A stretch of 64,000 bases of DNA from CAZLGM01 sp964623625 (GCA_964623625.1 CAZUUJ010000013.1:1-64000); one strand, 5' to 3'. Positions 8,412 through 16,814 are shown, counted from the first letter of the stretch. Made by a program: numbers and translations. The notes: a model not told the origin generated them from the letters alone.

Positions 8412-8864
8412 CTACCAACTCTTGCTCTTGAGGATGTTGTGCATATCTACGTCAGATTTTTTCTCAAGGGCGGCTGTTCGTTGCTCTTTTGCCTGGCGTA
8501 TTTTTTCGAGCAGGATGTTGAGGTCTACAGGTTTCTCAAGGAAGTCGTGGGCACCGTGCTTCATAGCCTCGATGCCGCTCTGAATGGTTCCCTGACCGGT
8601 GAGCATGATTACTTCGATGTCGCTTCTCTTTTCCTTGATTTTTTTCAAGGTCTCGATGCCGTCAATTCCAGGCATGGCAAGATCGACGACAGCCACATCC
8701 ACATTGCGGTCTTCGATAACCACCAGCGCTTCTTCGCCGCCGGTTACCGCAATGACATTGAGGCCTCTGGTCTCCAGTCGCTGAGACATCAGATCGATGA
8801 AGTCCTCTTCATCGTCGACCAGCAGAACACTTGTTGCAAGTTGACTTTCCATGTTTGTCTCCAA
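8412..8864 (-). CDS. Single-domain response regulator
   Basis: A 150-residue receiver with a short charged tail. The acidic pair lies in VLLVDDEEDF, the acceptor Asp in VAVVDLAMPGIDG, the switch Thr in IMLTGQG and the Lys in FLEKPVD. No DNA-binding or enzymatic output is visible. It follows the pseudokinase-receiver gene by 29 bases, so the two are probably co-transcribed. It resembles the receiver at 1744-2133 and the C-terminal receiver of 8894-10111 closely enough to suggest duplication within the cluster. Confidence 0.87.
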   Translation of the reverse strand: METNMESQLATSVLLVDDEEDFIDLMSQRLETRGLNVIAVTGGEEALVVIEDRNVDVAVVDLAMPGIDGIETLKKIKEKRSDIEVIMLTGQGTIQSGIEAMKHGAHDFLEKPVDLNILLEKIRQAKEQRTAALEKKSDVDMHNILKSKSW

Positions 8865-8893
8865 TTTTGAGATGGTATGGGATTGCTGAACTA

Positions 8894-10111
8894 TTATGCT
8901 CTTTCAAGTTTGTCTTTTGCTACTTTCTCATACGCCTTATCAATTATTGCTGTGAGTTCTTTAATGTCAATGGGTTTGTGAAGATAAGCAAAAGCTCCAA
9001 GATCCATGCAAGTTTTTCTGTCATTTTCCGATCCATGCCCGGTGAGAATAATTATCTCCACATTGGGGTTGGCTGATTTGGTTTTTTTAAGCACCTCTAC
9101 TCCGCCAATACCCGGCATTTTAAGATCAAGAACCATGACATCGGGAGTTTCAGTGTCAAGGAATTCAAGCGCCTGTTGGCCATCGAATACCGGGTACGAT
9201 CCGTAGTTTCGTGTGTTAAGGCGATCAGAGAGGGTCTGGATAAATTCCTGCTCATCATCAACAAGGAGCACCTTGGGCGGCAGGCTGAATTCCTGTGCCC
9301 GGTAAATTGAGATCTGATAATCCTCTCCCATATGCACTTCAACATCGTCAACACCTTTAACCGACTCGGCAATGGAACCAAGCTTACTGGCAAGATTGTT
9401 GAAATTGTGAACGGACTTGTTAATCTGAATGTCAATATTGTTGCTGCTGCTGATAACCGTTGGAGTATATCCATTTTTGATCAGTTCGAGCTCAACCTGG
9501 GCGGCAAGAGCCATGTCTTTAATAGCTTGTACGGTGTCCTGGCTCTTCAGCAGTGCAGGTTTGTGATAGTTTTGCATAATGATCTGAACAGCGGAGTCGG
9601 CATCGTTGGCAGCCATTGGGATAACGATGTCGTACAGTGAAGAATCGGTGATCTGTTTCTTGTGAAGGAACATGGCCAGGTCGTTTGCCATTTCGTCCTG
9701 TTTTTTGATCAGCTTGCTAGCCTTTTTTTCGGAGAGGCCTTCACTTACAGCACGCTGAAGGCGTTTGGCTTTATCGTCGAACAGCCCAACCTTGAGAACA
9801 TTATTAATTGTCGGCGAAATAAAGTGGGTTACCAGCCCGGAGAAGACGACTCCTTCCTCTTTGAGAAAATCAGTAAGAACGATTTTCACGTAAGTGGCGA
9901 TTCTCTCACGTTCATGGGTGAATTTGTTGAATACTGATGTTGGACCAAAAAGCGTTCGCTCTATCTTATCTTTGTCAAAAGAGTATCGTTTGGCAGCTTC
10001 GCTGATAATGTCCGCATCCTGGATTATTCTGTACCCGGATACTGTTAACAGGCGTTCTTTGACGGCTTCTTCTTCGGTAAAGAGGGTATAGTACAATGCA
10101 ATTGAAGACAT
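8894..10111 (-). CDS. Cytidylate-kinase-like domain fused to BON-like region and receiver
   Basis: A 405-residue three-part protein. Residues 1-190 follow the cytidylate-kinase-like family, including the RAVSEGLSEKKASKLIKKQD helix and a DSSLYDIVI strand. The GxGG/P-loop that should follow the first strand is absent (the sequence reads IALYYTLFTEEEAV), so nucleotide kinase activity is doubtful. Residues about 205-280 resemble a BON-type domain, and the last 125 form a receiver with acceptor Asp in VMVLDLKMPG. The start at 10111 has AGGGAG before it; upstream in-frame codons to 10219 cross the likely promoter and are rejected. It is the first gene of the minus-strand cluster. Such fusions occur in Desulfobacterota; the function is unknown. 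Confidence 0.75.
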   Translation of the reverse strand: MSSIALYYTLFTEEEAVKERLLTVSGYRIIQDADIISEAAKRYSFDKDKIERTLFGPTSVFNKFTHERERIATYVKIVLTDFLKEEGVVFSGLVTHFISPTINNVLKVGLFDDKAKRLQRAVSEGLSEKKASKLIKKQDEMANDLAMFLHKKQITDSSLYDIVIPMAANDADSAVQIIMQNYHKPALLKSQDTVQAIKDMALAAQVELELIKNGYTPTVISSSNNIDIQINKSVHNFNNLASKLGSIAESVKGVDDVEVHMGEDYQISIYRAQEFSLPPKVLLVDDEQEFIQTLSDRLNTRNYGSYPVFDGQQALEFLDTETPDVMVLDLKMPGIGGVEVLKKTKSANPNVEIIILTGHGSENDRKTCMDLGAFAYLHKPIDIKELTAIIDKAYEKVAKDKLERA

Positions 10112-10167
10112 GCTGCTCTCCCTTATTGAAGAATGAATGCAATGTGACAATGTTTCAGCTGAAGCTG

Positions 10168-10201
10168 AGCATAAATTGCGCCACATTGGAAAACAATGTG
10201 G
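10168..10201 (-). promoter_or_regulatory. Candidate sigma54 promoter and overlapping palindrome
   Basis: On the minus strand TGGCGCAATTTATGCT (10183 down to 10168) has GG and GC separated by ten bases, the sigma54 -24/-12 spacing, and a TGGC-N-C -24 element. Transcription would start about 45 bases before the ATG at 10111. A 21-base palindrome (CCACATTG, 5-base spacer, CAATGTGG; 10181-10201) overlaps the -24 element and could bind a regulator. The linked gene at 4522 encodes a sigma54 activator. Confidence 0.55.
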
Positions 10202-10280
10202 AATCAGTTTAAAATTCAATAAGATAGAATAAATCGGCCAATGAAAGAGGAGAGCGGATTTGGGATTTGAGAACCAGGAT

Positions 10281-10315
10281 GAAACATATTTCTAAAAAAC
10301 GTTCCGATATGTTTC
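10281..10315. other. Inverted repeat between divergent genes
   Basis: GAAACATAT (10281-10289) pairs with ATATGTTTC (10307-10315) across a 17-base loop, in the space between the divergent genes starting at 10111 (minus) and 10380 (plus). It could be an operator or a short hairpin. Nothing else decides. Confidence 0.3.
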
Positions 10316-10379
10316 GTTTTGTATCGAGTTGAGGGTTGCCCAGTCAGTGGATTGATAATAGAAAGACAAGAGGGAAATA

Positions 10380-10952
10380 ATGAACAGAATACTCTGGTGT
10401 GTCATCTATTTTGCTGTTTTGATCTGGTCCTGCATACAGCCGAAAGATTATCTGACCTGGTTTCTAGAAGTATCTCCGGCATTGATCGGTTTTGGGGTTG
10501 TTATTGCAACTCGTAATAGCTTTCCACTGACACCATTGAGTTATATTTTAATATTGATCCATTGTGTTATTCTGATGATAGGGGGTCATTATACCTATGC
10601 GGAGGTGCCGTTGTTCGACTGGATCAGAGAAACGTTTAACCAGGAGCGAAACAATTATGATAAAGTCGGCCATTTTGCCCAGGAAATTGTTATCAGGTTT
10701 GAGATTATTAGAGAAGGGGGTTGGAGAATATTTTTCATCCTCTGTTTCTGCCTGGCAATGCGCGCCTTTTATGAACTGATCGAATGGTGGGTGGCCCTTC
10801 TCTCAGGAGAGTCTGCCGAAGCCTTTCTGGGGACCCAGGGATATATCTGGGATACCCAGTCCGATATGTGGTTGGCACTCCTGGGAGCGGGGATATCGCT
10901 AATTGTGCTGTCGGGAATTCATGACCGCCAGCTTGCCGGACTCCGTTCGTAA
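10380..10952 (+). CDS. yjdF: DUF2238 (YjdF-like) membrane protein
   Basis: A 190-residue inner-membrane protein with about five hydrophobic helices. The family blocks are HYTYAEVPLFDWI, NNYDKVGHFAQ, FYELIEWWVAL and GESAEAFLGTQGYIWDTQSDMW. These are the hallmark motifs of DUF2238, whose biochemical role is not established. It starts with ATG at 10380, preceded by AGAGGGAAATA. It is followed by a methyltransferase gene on the same strand, with a 48-base gap. Confidence 0.85.
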   Translation: MNRILWCVIYFAVLIWSCIQPKDYLTWFLEVSPALIGFGVVIATRNSFPLTPLSYILILIHCVILMIGGHYTYAEVPLFDWIRETFNQERNNYDKVGHFAQEIVIRFEIIREGGWRIFFILCFCLAMRAFYELIEWWVALLSGESAEAFLGTQGYIWDTQSDMWLALLGAGISLIVLSGIHDRQLAGLRS

Positions 10953-11000
10953 ACCTGGCTTTGCTTGAACCTACGGGTTCTGGATAACGAGAGAAACACG

Positions 11001-11831
11001 ATGAAACAGAAATCTGAAAAAGTCAATAAGAGTTATCGTTGGGATGCTCGTGACTATCGGTCCCATTCGACAGTTCAACAGAAATGGGCTCAGGAGCTTA
11101 TTGAAGAACTTGGACTTGTTGGAAAAGAATCACTGCTCGATATCGGTTGCGGCGACGGTAAAAACACATCAACACTCGCATCTCATCTCAGGTTCGGTCG
11201 AGTGGTTGGCATTGACTCGTCCAAAGAGATGATAAAGTTGGCTGTGAACAACTATGTTACTGATTCACAACCGAACTTAACATTTCAATTGATGGATGCC
11301 GGGAATCTTCGCTTTCAAAACGAGTTCGATATCATTTTCTCTAACGCGGCGCTGCATTGGGTACTTGACCATCAACCGGTTTTAAAAGGAATGTACCGCT
11401 CTCTCAAGGCCGGTGGCAGGATCCTTGTGCAGATGGGAGGCAAGGGAAATGCCAAAGAGGTCATTGATGTTTTTGAAAAGATTATCTCAGTTGAACCTTG
11501 GGCACACTATTTTCAAGGATTTGATTTTCCATATGGGTTTTATTCTCCCCAGGAGTATAAACCATGGCTACAGCGGGCAGGCCTGGATGTGGAACGGCTT
11601 GATCTGGTCCCTAAAGAGATGATTCACCAGAATGGAGAGCAGTTCAAGGGGTGGGTGCGGACAACATGGTTGCCCTATCTGGAGAGGGTACCGGTAGAGA
11701 TGCGATCAGCGCTGATTGATGAGCTGGCTGGTAAATATTTCAAAGCAACAGGTCAGTCGGAAAACGGTCCGGTGACAACAGCCATGATGCGGCTTGAGTA
11801 CTCTGCCAAAAAGAAAACGAATCACCCATGA
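11001..11831 (+). CDS. Class I SAM-dependent methyltransferase (trans-aconitate methyltransferase-like)
   Basis: The 276-residue protein has motif I LLDIGCGDGKNTSTLA, an acidic motif-II segment VVGIDSSKEMI, DAGNL and the post-motif FDIIFSNAALHWV, which is typical of Tam-type small-molecule methyltransferases. A TTG 36 bases upstream is also in frame, but the ATG at 11001 gives the usual family N-terminus. The substrate is unknown. Its 3' end converges with the DUF3786 gene 3 bases away. Confidence 0.82.
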   Translation: MKQKSEKVNKSYRWDARDYRSHSTVQQKWAQELIEELGLVGKESLLDIGCGDGKNTSTLASHLRFGRVVGIDSSKEMIKLAVNNYVTDSQPNLTFQLMDAGNLRFQNEFDIIFSNAALHWVLDHQPVLKGMYRSLKAGGRILVQMGGKGNAKEVIDVFEKIISVEPWAHYFQGFDFPYGFYSPQEYKPWLQRAGLDVERLDLVPKEMIHQNGEQFKGWVRTTWLPYLERVPVEMRSALIDELAGKYFKATGQSENGPVTTAMMRLEYSAKKKTNHP

Positions 11832-11834
11832 CCT

Positions 11835-12485
11835 TCAGTCATCGTCGAAAAGGGGTGAAACCTCTTTGCTGAGTGGGCTGAAAGACAACATCATACCGAC
11901 GGTCATCATAGCTGTTGACCAGATGATGTCCAGAGGAAGATGAGAACTGCAGCTCGAATCGAACAGTAGTGTTCCCCGGGGTGGAAATTCGTCGTCACCC
12001 TGCCAGAGAATCAAAACGACTTCAATCTTAGGGAAAGGGTGCAGGCTAATGGCCATATCACCGTATTCGAGTTCGGTTGCGCCAAGTTCCCGGCCTGCGG
12101 CAAAAAATGTATGCGGATGGTTCCCATATGAACCGATGAGACGAGGGAGTGGCAGGACATGGGTTCCTTTTTCGAATATTCTTCCACCAGGGAGTTCGTG
12201 CGGTTTTACAAGATTGCCTGTAAACGGCTGCCAGCAAGCATGAAGAAGATAGTGGAGAATCGATAACCTGGAATAATTCTTTAGAGCGTCGATAAGGTAG
12301 GTGCCGGTATCGGAAAAGGAGTGGAACTGGCGGTCTATCAGGGAGATGTGGATCTGATGGTTAAAGCAGGTCAGAGAATATGTCGAACTGTCAGGTAGAT
12401 ACCTTGCTGAGCTGTTTTCAACAACTCGTTGATGATCAAGATGTACAAGACTGTTCCAAGCGTCTTCCTCACCAGGCCAGATCAT
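11835..12485 (-). CDS. DUF3786 domain protein
   Basis: A 216-residue protein carrying family-typical segments: LPGGRIFEKG, a central FFAAGRELGA block, the conserved LHPFPKIEVVLILWQGDDEFPP and a following LLFDSS. DUF3786 proteins occur mainly in anaerobes, including sulfate reducers and acetogens, often near corrinoid or C1 genes, and have no assigned function. Here it stands alone, between a methyltransferase and a degenerate activator, so context adds little. Confidence 0.8.
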   Translation of the reverse strand: MIWPGEEDAWNSLVHLDHQRVVENSSARYLPDSSTYSLTCFNHQIHISLIDRQFHSFSDTGTYLIDALKNYSRLSILHYLLHACWQPFTGNLVKPHELPGGRIFEKGTHVLPLPRLIGSYGNHPHTFFAAGRELGATELEYGDMAISLHPFPKIEVVLILWQGDDEFPPRGTLLFDSSCSSHLPLDIIWSTAMMTVGMMLSFSPLSKEVSPLFDDD

Positions 12486-12530
12486 GTCCGCTCCTGTTCC
12501 ATAACTTTAATTTCGATAGTTGGTTTTTAT

Positions 12531-12656
12531 TAATGAGCAGCGTTATCCGCCGGCATAGCCGGCGGATAACGCTGCTCATTAAAACCTAATGCTGCGCACA
12601 TTTGCTCCCCGGTTTTGCCGGGAATCAAAGCCACGCGTTTCACGCGTGGTTGTTTA
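12531..12656. repeat. Dispersed GC-rich hairpin repeat, family 2, copy 1
   Basis: It contains a perfect 51-base palindrome (24-bp arms 12531-12554 and 12558-12581, loop ATA), a GCCGGG-type hairpin (CCCCGG/CCGGGA, 12607-12624) and CCACGCGTTTCACGCGTGG (12631-12649). It ends in TGTTTAC, whose complement provides the TAA stop of the gene at 12654. Copies 2 (48391) and 3 (62464) share the same order of hairpins. Confidence 0.85.
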
Positions 12657-13709
12657 CTCTTCACAAAGATATCCGATTCCCTTCTTTTTAATCTTTTCAA
12701 TTAATGTTGTTCGATTAAGATTGAGAAGTCTAGCCGCCCCCATCTTATTGCCGCCGCTTTTACGCATGGCTGTGACGATCAGCTCGGTTTCGAATTGATT
12801 GACCAGCTGTCTGAAATCGACCGGCTCTGTGGCCCAGTTGATTTCAACATGCAGGTTGATCCATGGTTGGCTGTCGGCTATACGGCTGTGGAAGTGAATC
12901 GGCAGGTCCACTGTCCTGATTGTTCTGCCCCCGTACTGAGTGATCAGGTACCGGAGTAACTTCTTTAATTCCCGCGTATTGCCCTGCCACGGGTAATCCG
13001 TTAAAAGGGTCATAGCATTGGTGGAGAAAGAGATCTCTTTTTTTCCAAATCGTCGGCAATATCGGGTAGTGATGTTCTTGACGAGATGGGGAACATCTTC
13101 CTGCCGTTCTATCAGTGGAGGGATATTCAGCCTTATCTTCCCAAACAACCTGACCAAATCACTATGGAGTTGGTTAGATGAAGATGAATGGGGGATATCC
13201 GCCTTAATGTCATTTGTGGCAATGATGCAGAGCTTTTTATCCTGGCTGTTGAATCTCTCCAGGCTGCTACTTAGAAGCAGGGCAAGACGAGTCTGAACCT
13301 GCGAGGGAAGCCTGTTAATTTTGTGAAAGAAAAGCGTTACCGGCTCCAGGTTATTCTGTTTTTGCTCTTTGGACGACTCATCCAGAATCCTTGTGAGTTG
13401 TTTAACGAGCAGGTGCGGGGGAAGATGGAAACAGTTGATGGATACAAGCTTCCCCTTATCTCGGAAAAGGCCCGCGTATATTCCTTGGACAACATACTCC
13501 TTCTCCGTTCCCGTCTGTCCGTTTATGAGGATGGCCGATGGTTGTTGAGTGATGATGTCGTTGATAGCAGCGATCAGCTCTTTCATGCCTCCGCTCGGAC
13601 CGCAAAGTGAGCCGAATGGGGCTTCCGATTTAGGTATTTGCTGATGGCCGATATCCATTTTGCACAGACTCAATGAGTTGACTGGATCTGAACGCGTTTG
13701 CCCTTGCAT
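12654..13709 (-). CDS. Degenerate sigma54-activator-like protein with Fis-type HTH
   Basis: The 351-residue protein aligns by eye with the AAA+ plus Fis layout of NtrC-class activators, but the catalytic and contact motifs are decayed. Walker A reads GQTGTEKE, Walker B reads TLFFHKINRL without acidic residues, and the segment that should hold ESELFGH and GAFTGA is missing. The C-terminal HTH is intact (GGNKMGAARLLNLNRTTLIEKI). It cannot activate sigma54 by the normal mechanism and may bind DNA as a repressor or antagonist. Its stop codon is the first base triplet of a family-2 repeat. Start choice is uncertain (ATG 13709 or 13658), because no Shine-Dalgarno is clear. Confidence 0.72.
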   Translation of the reverse strand: MQGQTRSDPVNSLSLCKMDIGHQQIPKSEAPFGSLCGPSGGMKELIAAINDIITQQPSAILINGQTGTEKEYVVQGIYAGLFRDKGKLVSINCFHLPPHLLVKQLTRILDESSKEQKQNNLEPVTLFFHKINRLPSQVQTRLALLLSSSLERFNSQDKKLCIIATNDIKADIPHSSSSNQLHSDLVRLFGKIRLNIPPLIERQEDVPHLVKNITTRYCRRFGKKEISFSTNAMTLLTDYPWQGNTRELKKLLRYLITQYGGRTIRTVDLPIHFHSRIADSQPWINLHVEINWATEPVDFRQLVNQFETELIVTAMRKSGGNKMGAARLLNLNRTTLIEKIKKKGIGYLCEE

Positions 13710-13914
13710 TATAATGCGGTAGCTGCAATTCGTGTCTGAATCCGTGAACTATTGGCAACGACAATTTCGACACGGATTTATTGTATAGTGTATCACGATG
13801 TGTACTGGCTGCCAACAGGTATACCTGAACTGTGACGAGGATTGCTGTTTGTTGAAATAATTTACTGATAGAATACAACATTAATCGAATATACCATTTT
13901 GACCTCAAATAATC

Positions 13915-14068
13915 TTTCGCCCTCCGGGGTATTCGCTAGCACCGCATCTTTGCTTGATTGAACTGCCTGATATAGTTGACTATTATTAGGTGGTTCAATC
14001 AAGCAAAGCTACAGCACTATCGAATGCACTCCAAGAGCGCTTCCTGCGGGGCGCTCAAGGATTCAGGG
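13915..14068. repeat. Dispersed palindromic repeat, family 1, copy B
   Basis: This long form has a 16-bp perfect inverted repeat (13948-13963 with 13993-14008), outer arms GTATTCG/CGAATGC (13929-13935, 14022-14028) and a right flank with a GAGCGC/GCGCTC hairpin ending in AAGGATTCAGGG. It fills most of the gap between genes at 13709 and 14099. The rest of that gap (13710-13914) shows nothing I can assign except a short GAATCCGTGAA remnant at 13740. Confidence 0.85.
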
Positions 14069-14098
14069 TAGATTGTAGCTGAATTCGAAAGGGAGAGA

Positions 14099-14656
14099 AT
14101 GAAAAGATCGAATAACCTTGTTAATTTCCTGGCCACTTTCAACTGCAGAGCGATTTTTTGCCTTCTGATCTTGAGTTGTTTGTCTTTTGGTATCAAACAG
14201 AACAGTTATGGTAGGACCGAGTCGTTTACGGCCAGGGTCTATCATGTTGTTGATGGTGATTCACTCATGGTCAAGGTAAAGGGGAAAAAGATAGCCATTC
14301 GACTCTGGGGAATAGATGCACCGGAAGAGAACCAGCCTTTTTCAAGAGATGCGGAACGATTCACCAGGAGGTTGCTGCAAAACCGTTCCGTTGTGGTGCT
14401 CCCTGTAGAACGGGATGACTATGGAAGGCTGGTCGCAAGAATAATTGTCGGTCGAACAGATACCAGTCAGGAGCTTGTGCGTTCAGGGTTGGCATGGGTA
14501 CATATATATTATTGTCGAAAAAAAATTTGTAATTCATGGAAAGTGTTGGAGAAAAAAGCCAGGAGAGACAAAAGAGGTTTATGGCGGGAGAAACAACCAA
14601 TAGCGCCCTGGGAATGGAAAAAAATCAACCGTTTTTCTAGAAAAAAGAAGTATTGA
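14099..14656 (+). CDS. Exported thermonuclease-family (SNase-like) protein
   Basis: A 185-residue protein with an N-terminal hydrophobic signal segment (about residues 17-33) and an SNase domain: VVDGDSL, RLWGIDAPEE with the Arg-Asp-Glu active-site set, and a RDDYGRLVA segment. These proteins cleave RNA or DNA outside the cytoplasm. The ATG at 14099 follows GGGAGAGA. It is flanked by a family-1 repeat upstream and a fragment of the same repeat downstream. Confidence 0.87.
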   Translation: MKRSNNLVNFLATFNCRAIFCLLILSCLSFGIKQNSYGRTESFTARVYHVVDGDSLMVKVKGKKIAIRLWGIDAPEENQPFSRDAERFTRRLLQNRSVVVLPVERDDYGRLVARIIVGRTDTSQELVRSGLAWVHIYYCRKKICNSWKVLEKKARRDKRGLWREKQPIAPWEWKKINRFSRKKKY

Positions 14657-14719
14657 CAGTGAGGTTTGCAGTTCCTCTCCACTATTGTATAATGCCGGGA
14701 TTTGCAGCACTTTTATATA

Positions 14720-14755
14720 CACTCCAAGAGCATTTCCTGCGGGGCGCTCGCGGAT
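14720..14755 (+). repeat. Fragment of family-1 repeat (right flank)
   Basis: CACTCCAAGAGC and CCTGCGGGGCGCTC repeat the right flank of copy B (14027-14060) with few changes, without the central palindrome. It follows the nuclease stop by 63 bases and precedes the pentapeptide gene. It looks like a truncated copy. Confidence 0.7.
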
Positions 14756-14854
14756 GTGGATTGCTATTTGAAAAAGATGAAGATTCGGTCGACAGCATGA
14801 TCCCGGCTCTCATGATTCAAGGCAGTCTCAAGAAACTTCAACAAGAGAAAAACA

Positions 14855-16792
14855 ATGAAAGAACAAAAAGGGAAAAGGGGACGGTTCGGATTCCCATGTA
14901 TTGGCGGTGTTATTTGTTTATGGCTGGTTGTTTTATGCGGGATGGCTGTTGCCGGTGAAGTCAGTATCGCTGTGAAAGAGAATGTTAACACCCTGATCCA
15001 AACCAAAAGCTGTCCGGGATGTGACCTTTCAGGAGCGGACCTCACCAGGTTGGATCTTTCCGGAGCAGATCTTGAGGGAGCCGATCTGAGTGACGCAAAG
15101 GTGTTTCTTGCAGATTTGACCAATGTAAACCTGAAAAATGCCAAGTTGCGAGGGGCAGGATTTGGCGGTACGGATATGGCGGGTGCTGATCTGCGCGGTG
15201 CTGATCTGCGCGGTGTCGATCTTTCAGGGGCCTATCTTGAAGGGGTTAAAATGGATGGCGAATTCATTACAACAACTCCATTTGAAAAGGAAGGATTGAC
15301 CGACATAAAAAAAGAAGTCTATGTCGACGACACGGTGAAGCCGAAAGAGGCGCCTCTCAGTAAAGATGTCAAAATCAGCAAGAGGAGGGATTTTCAGGAA
15401 ACACCTCCGGCCGCGAAAGCTGAAATCGTAAAAAAAGAGGTTCAAAAATCGGTTCCTCCACCGGCTCCGCAGACGAAATCCCCTTTGCACTGGAAAGATG
15501 CCGAACAGGATAGTCCACCAGTCAAGACAATCAAACCGGTGGCTGATGTTAAAATCCAGACCGCTGAATCTATCGAGACCAAACAAAAAGATGGTGGACA
15601 GCAGGAGTTGAAGAGCAAAACACTGGTTGCTGCTGCAGTCCCCACACCCAAACCGGTTTTTCAGGAGAATGTTATTGACCGGAAGGATAGGGAACAAGAT
15701 CATCAGAACCGGTCCGATGGTGTTTCACCTCTGAAGAGTGTTGAACAGAAAAAGGTGCCTGAACCACCGGGGCTAGCGATTGTGAGTGGTGAAGAGAAGG
15801 TCGCCGGTAAGCAAGAGTCTCAAGGATTCTGGGCATCCATCAAACAGTCCCTTGGACTTGATGAGAATGAGGACCAGCAATCCGGGGAAGAAACCAACGC
15901 AGGTCATGATAAATCCACTGGGCCCGAAAAACCGGCAACATCGACAGAAAGTGCTGAGATTAAAATAACAGAAGAAGATGAGGCCGAACTACAGCAATCA
16001 TCTGAGCCTGCTGCCGTAGCACCTGTTGTGGAGACCAAAGAGCAGGAGTCGAAGCAGGAAGAATCCAGCGATCTTTGGGAATCGATCAAAAAATCATTCG
16101 GATTGGGCAAAAGTGATAAGCCAGCTGCTGAGGAGCAATCAAAAGAAGAGCAAGAACCCAAACAGGTCGAGTCCTCTGAGCCAGTAGTAACTGAAACAGT
16201 TATCGAAAAGAAAGAACCAAAACCTGAAGATCAAAAATCCGAGGGATTCTGGAGTTCTATTAAGAAATCGTTTACCATGGGCGACAATGAGGAGGCTGCC
16301 GGCGAACAGATGAAACAGGAGCCCCCGACCGTTCAGGTTTCAAAGTCAGTGATCGAGCAGCAGATCAAGGAAGAGGATATTGGTCCTCAGACGGAAAAAA
16401 CTGTTGAGAACAGTGTAGCGGAAGCAGCAGAATTACCCAAACCGGAAGAAAAATTACTGGTTAAACTCGAGGAGAAAAACCGATGTTATCGTTGCGACTT
16501 TAGTGGTCGGGATCTTTCAGGGATGGATCTGGAAGAGGCTGACCTTGAAGGTTCAGACTTTTCCAATGCCAACCTGACAAATGTCAATCTTGAAGGAGCC
16601 AACCTGCGTGCCACCCGATTTGTTCAGGCAAATCTGAGAAATGCCAACATGCAGGAGAGCGATCTCTACAAATCGAACCTTGCCGGTGCTGATCTGACAG
16701 GAGCAAACCTTAAAGACGCTCTTATGGATGATGCGGATGTATCAGGTGTTATCGGTATGCAGGTGGAGTCGGTTCTGGTCGATAAAAAATAA
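14855..16792 (+). CDS. Exported pentapeptide-repeat protein with acidic central linker
   Basis: A 645-residue protein: a signal peptide (residues 1-33, cleaving near AVAGE), a first pentapeptide-repeat block (about 50-130) introduced by CPGCDLSGADL, a Lys/Glu/Gln-rich linker of about 400 residues, and a second pentapeptide block (about 548-632) introduced by CYRCDFSGRDL. Pentapeptide blocks fold as right-handed quadrilateral beta-helices. The linker carries three copies of a W-S-IKKSFG-like motif near residues 325, 407 and 464 (FWASIKQSLG, LWESIKKSFG, FWSSIKKSFT), which suggests a repeated amphipathic docking helix. Function is unknown; it may be periplasmic or surface-associated. Confidence 0.82.
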   Translation: MKEQKGKRGRFGFPCIGGVICLWLVVLCGMAVAGEVSIAVKENVNTLIQTKSCPGCDLSGADLTRLDLSGADLEGADLSDAKVFLADLTNVNLKNAKLRGAGFGGTDMAGADLRGADLRGVDLSGAYLEGVKMDGEFITTTPFEKEGLTDIKKEVYVDDTVKPKEAPLSKDVKISKRRDFQETPPAAKAEIVKKEVQKSVPPPAPQTKSPLHWKDAEQDSPPVKTIKPVADVKIQTAESIETKQKDGGQQELKSKTLVAAAVPTPKPVFQENVIDRKDREQDHQNRSDGVSPLKSVEQKKVPEPPGLAIVSGEEKVAGKQESQGFWASIKQSLGLDENEDQQSGEETNAGHDKSTGPEKPATSTESAEIKITEEDEAELQQSSEPAAVAPVVETKEQESKQEESSDLWESIKKSFGLGKSDKPAAEEQSKEEQEPKQVESSEPVVTETVIEKKEPKPEDQKSEGFWSSIKKSFTMGDNEEAAGEQMKQEPPTVQVSKSVIEQQIKEEDIGPQTEKTVENSVAEAAELPKPEEKLLVKLEEKNRCYRCDFSGRDLSGMDLEEADLEGSDFSNANLTNVNLEGANLRATRFVQANLRNANMQESDLYKSNLAGADLTGANLKDALMDDADVSGVIGMQVESVLVDKK

Positions 16793-16814
16793 CCGAGTTT
16801 CCTTTTGTGCCTGG

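Noticed and set aside
12531..12656. Family-2 repeat as a CRISPR or simple terminator
   Set aside because: There are no spacers, and the hairpins recur at several loci with the same order. It may still end transcription, but that does not explain its spread.
13915..14068. Family-1 repeats as integron attC sites
   Set aside because: The stems are in the right size range, but the RYYYAAC and GTTRRRY core sites and an integrase are missing.
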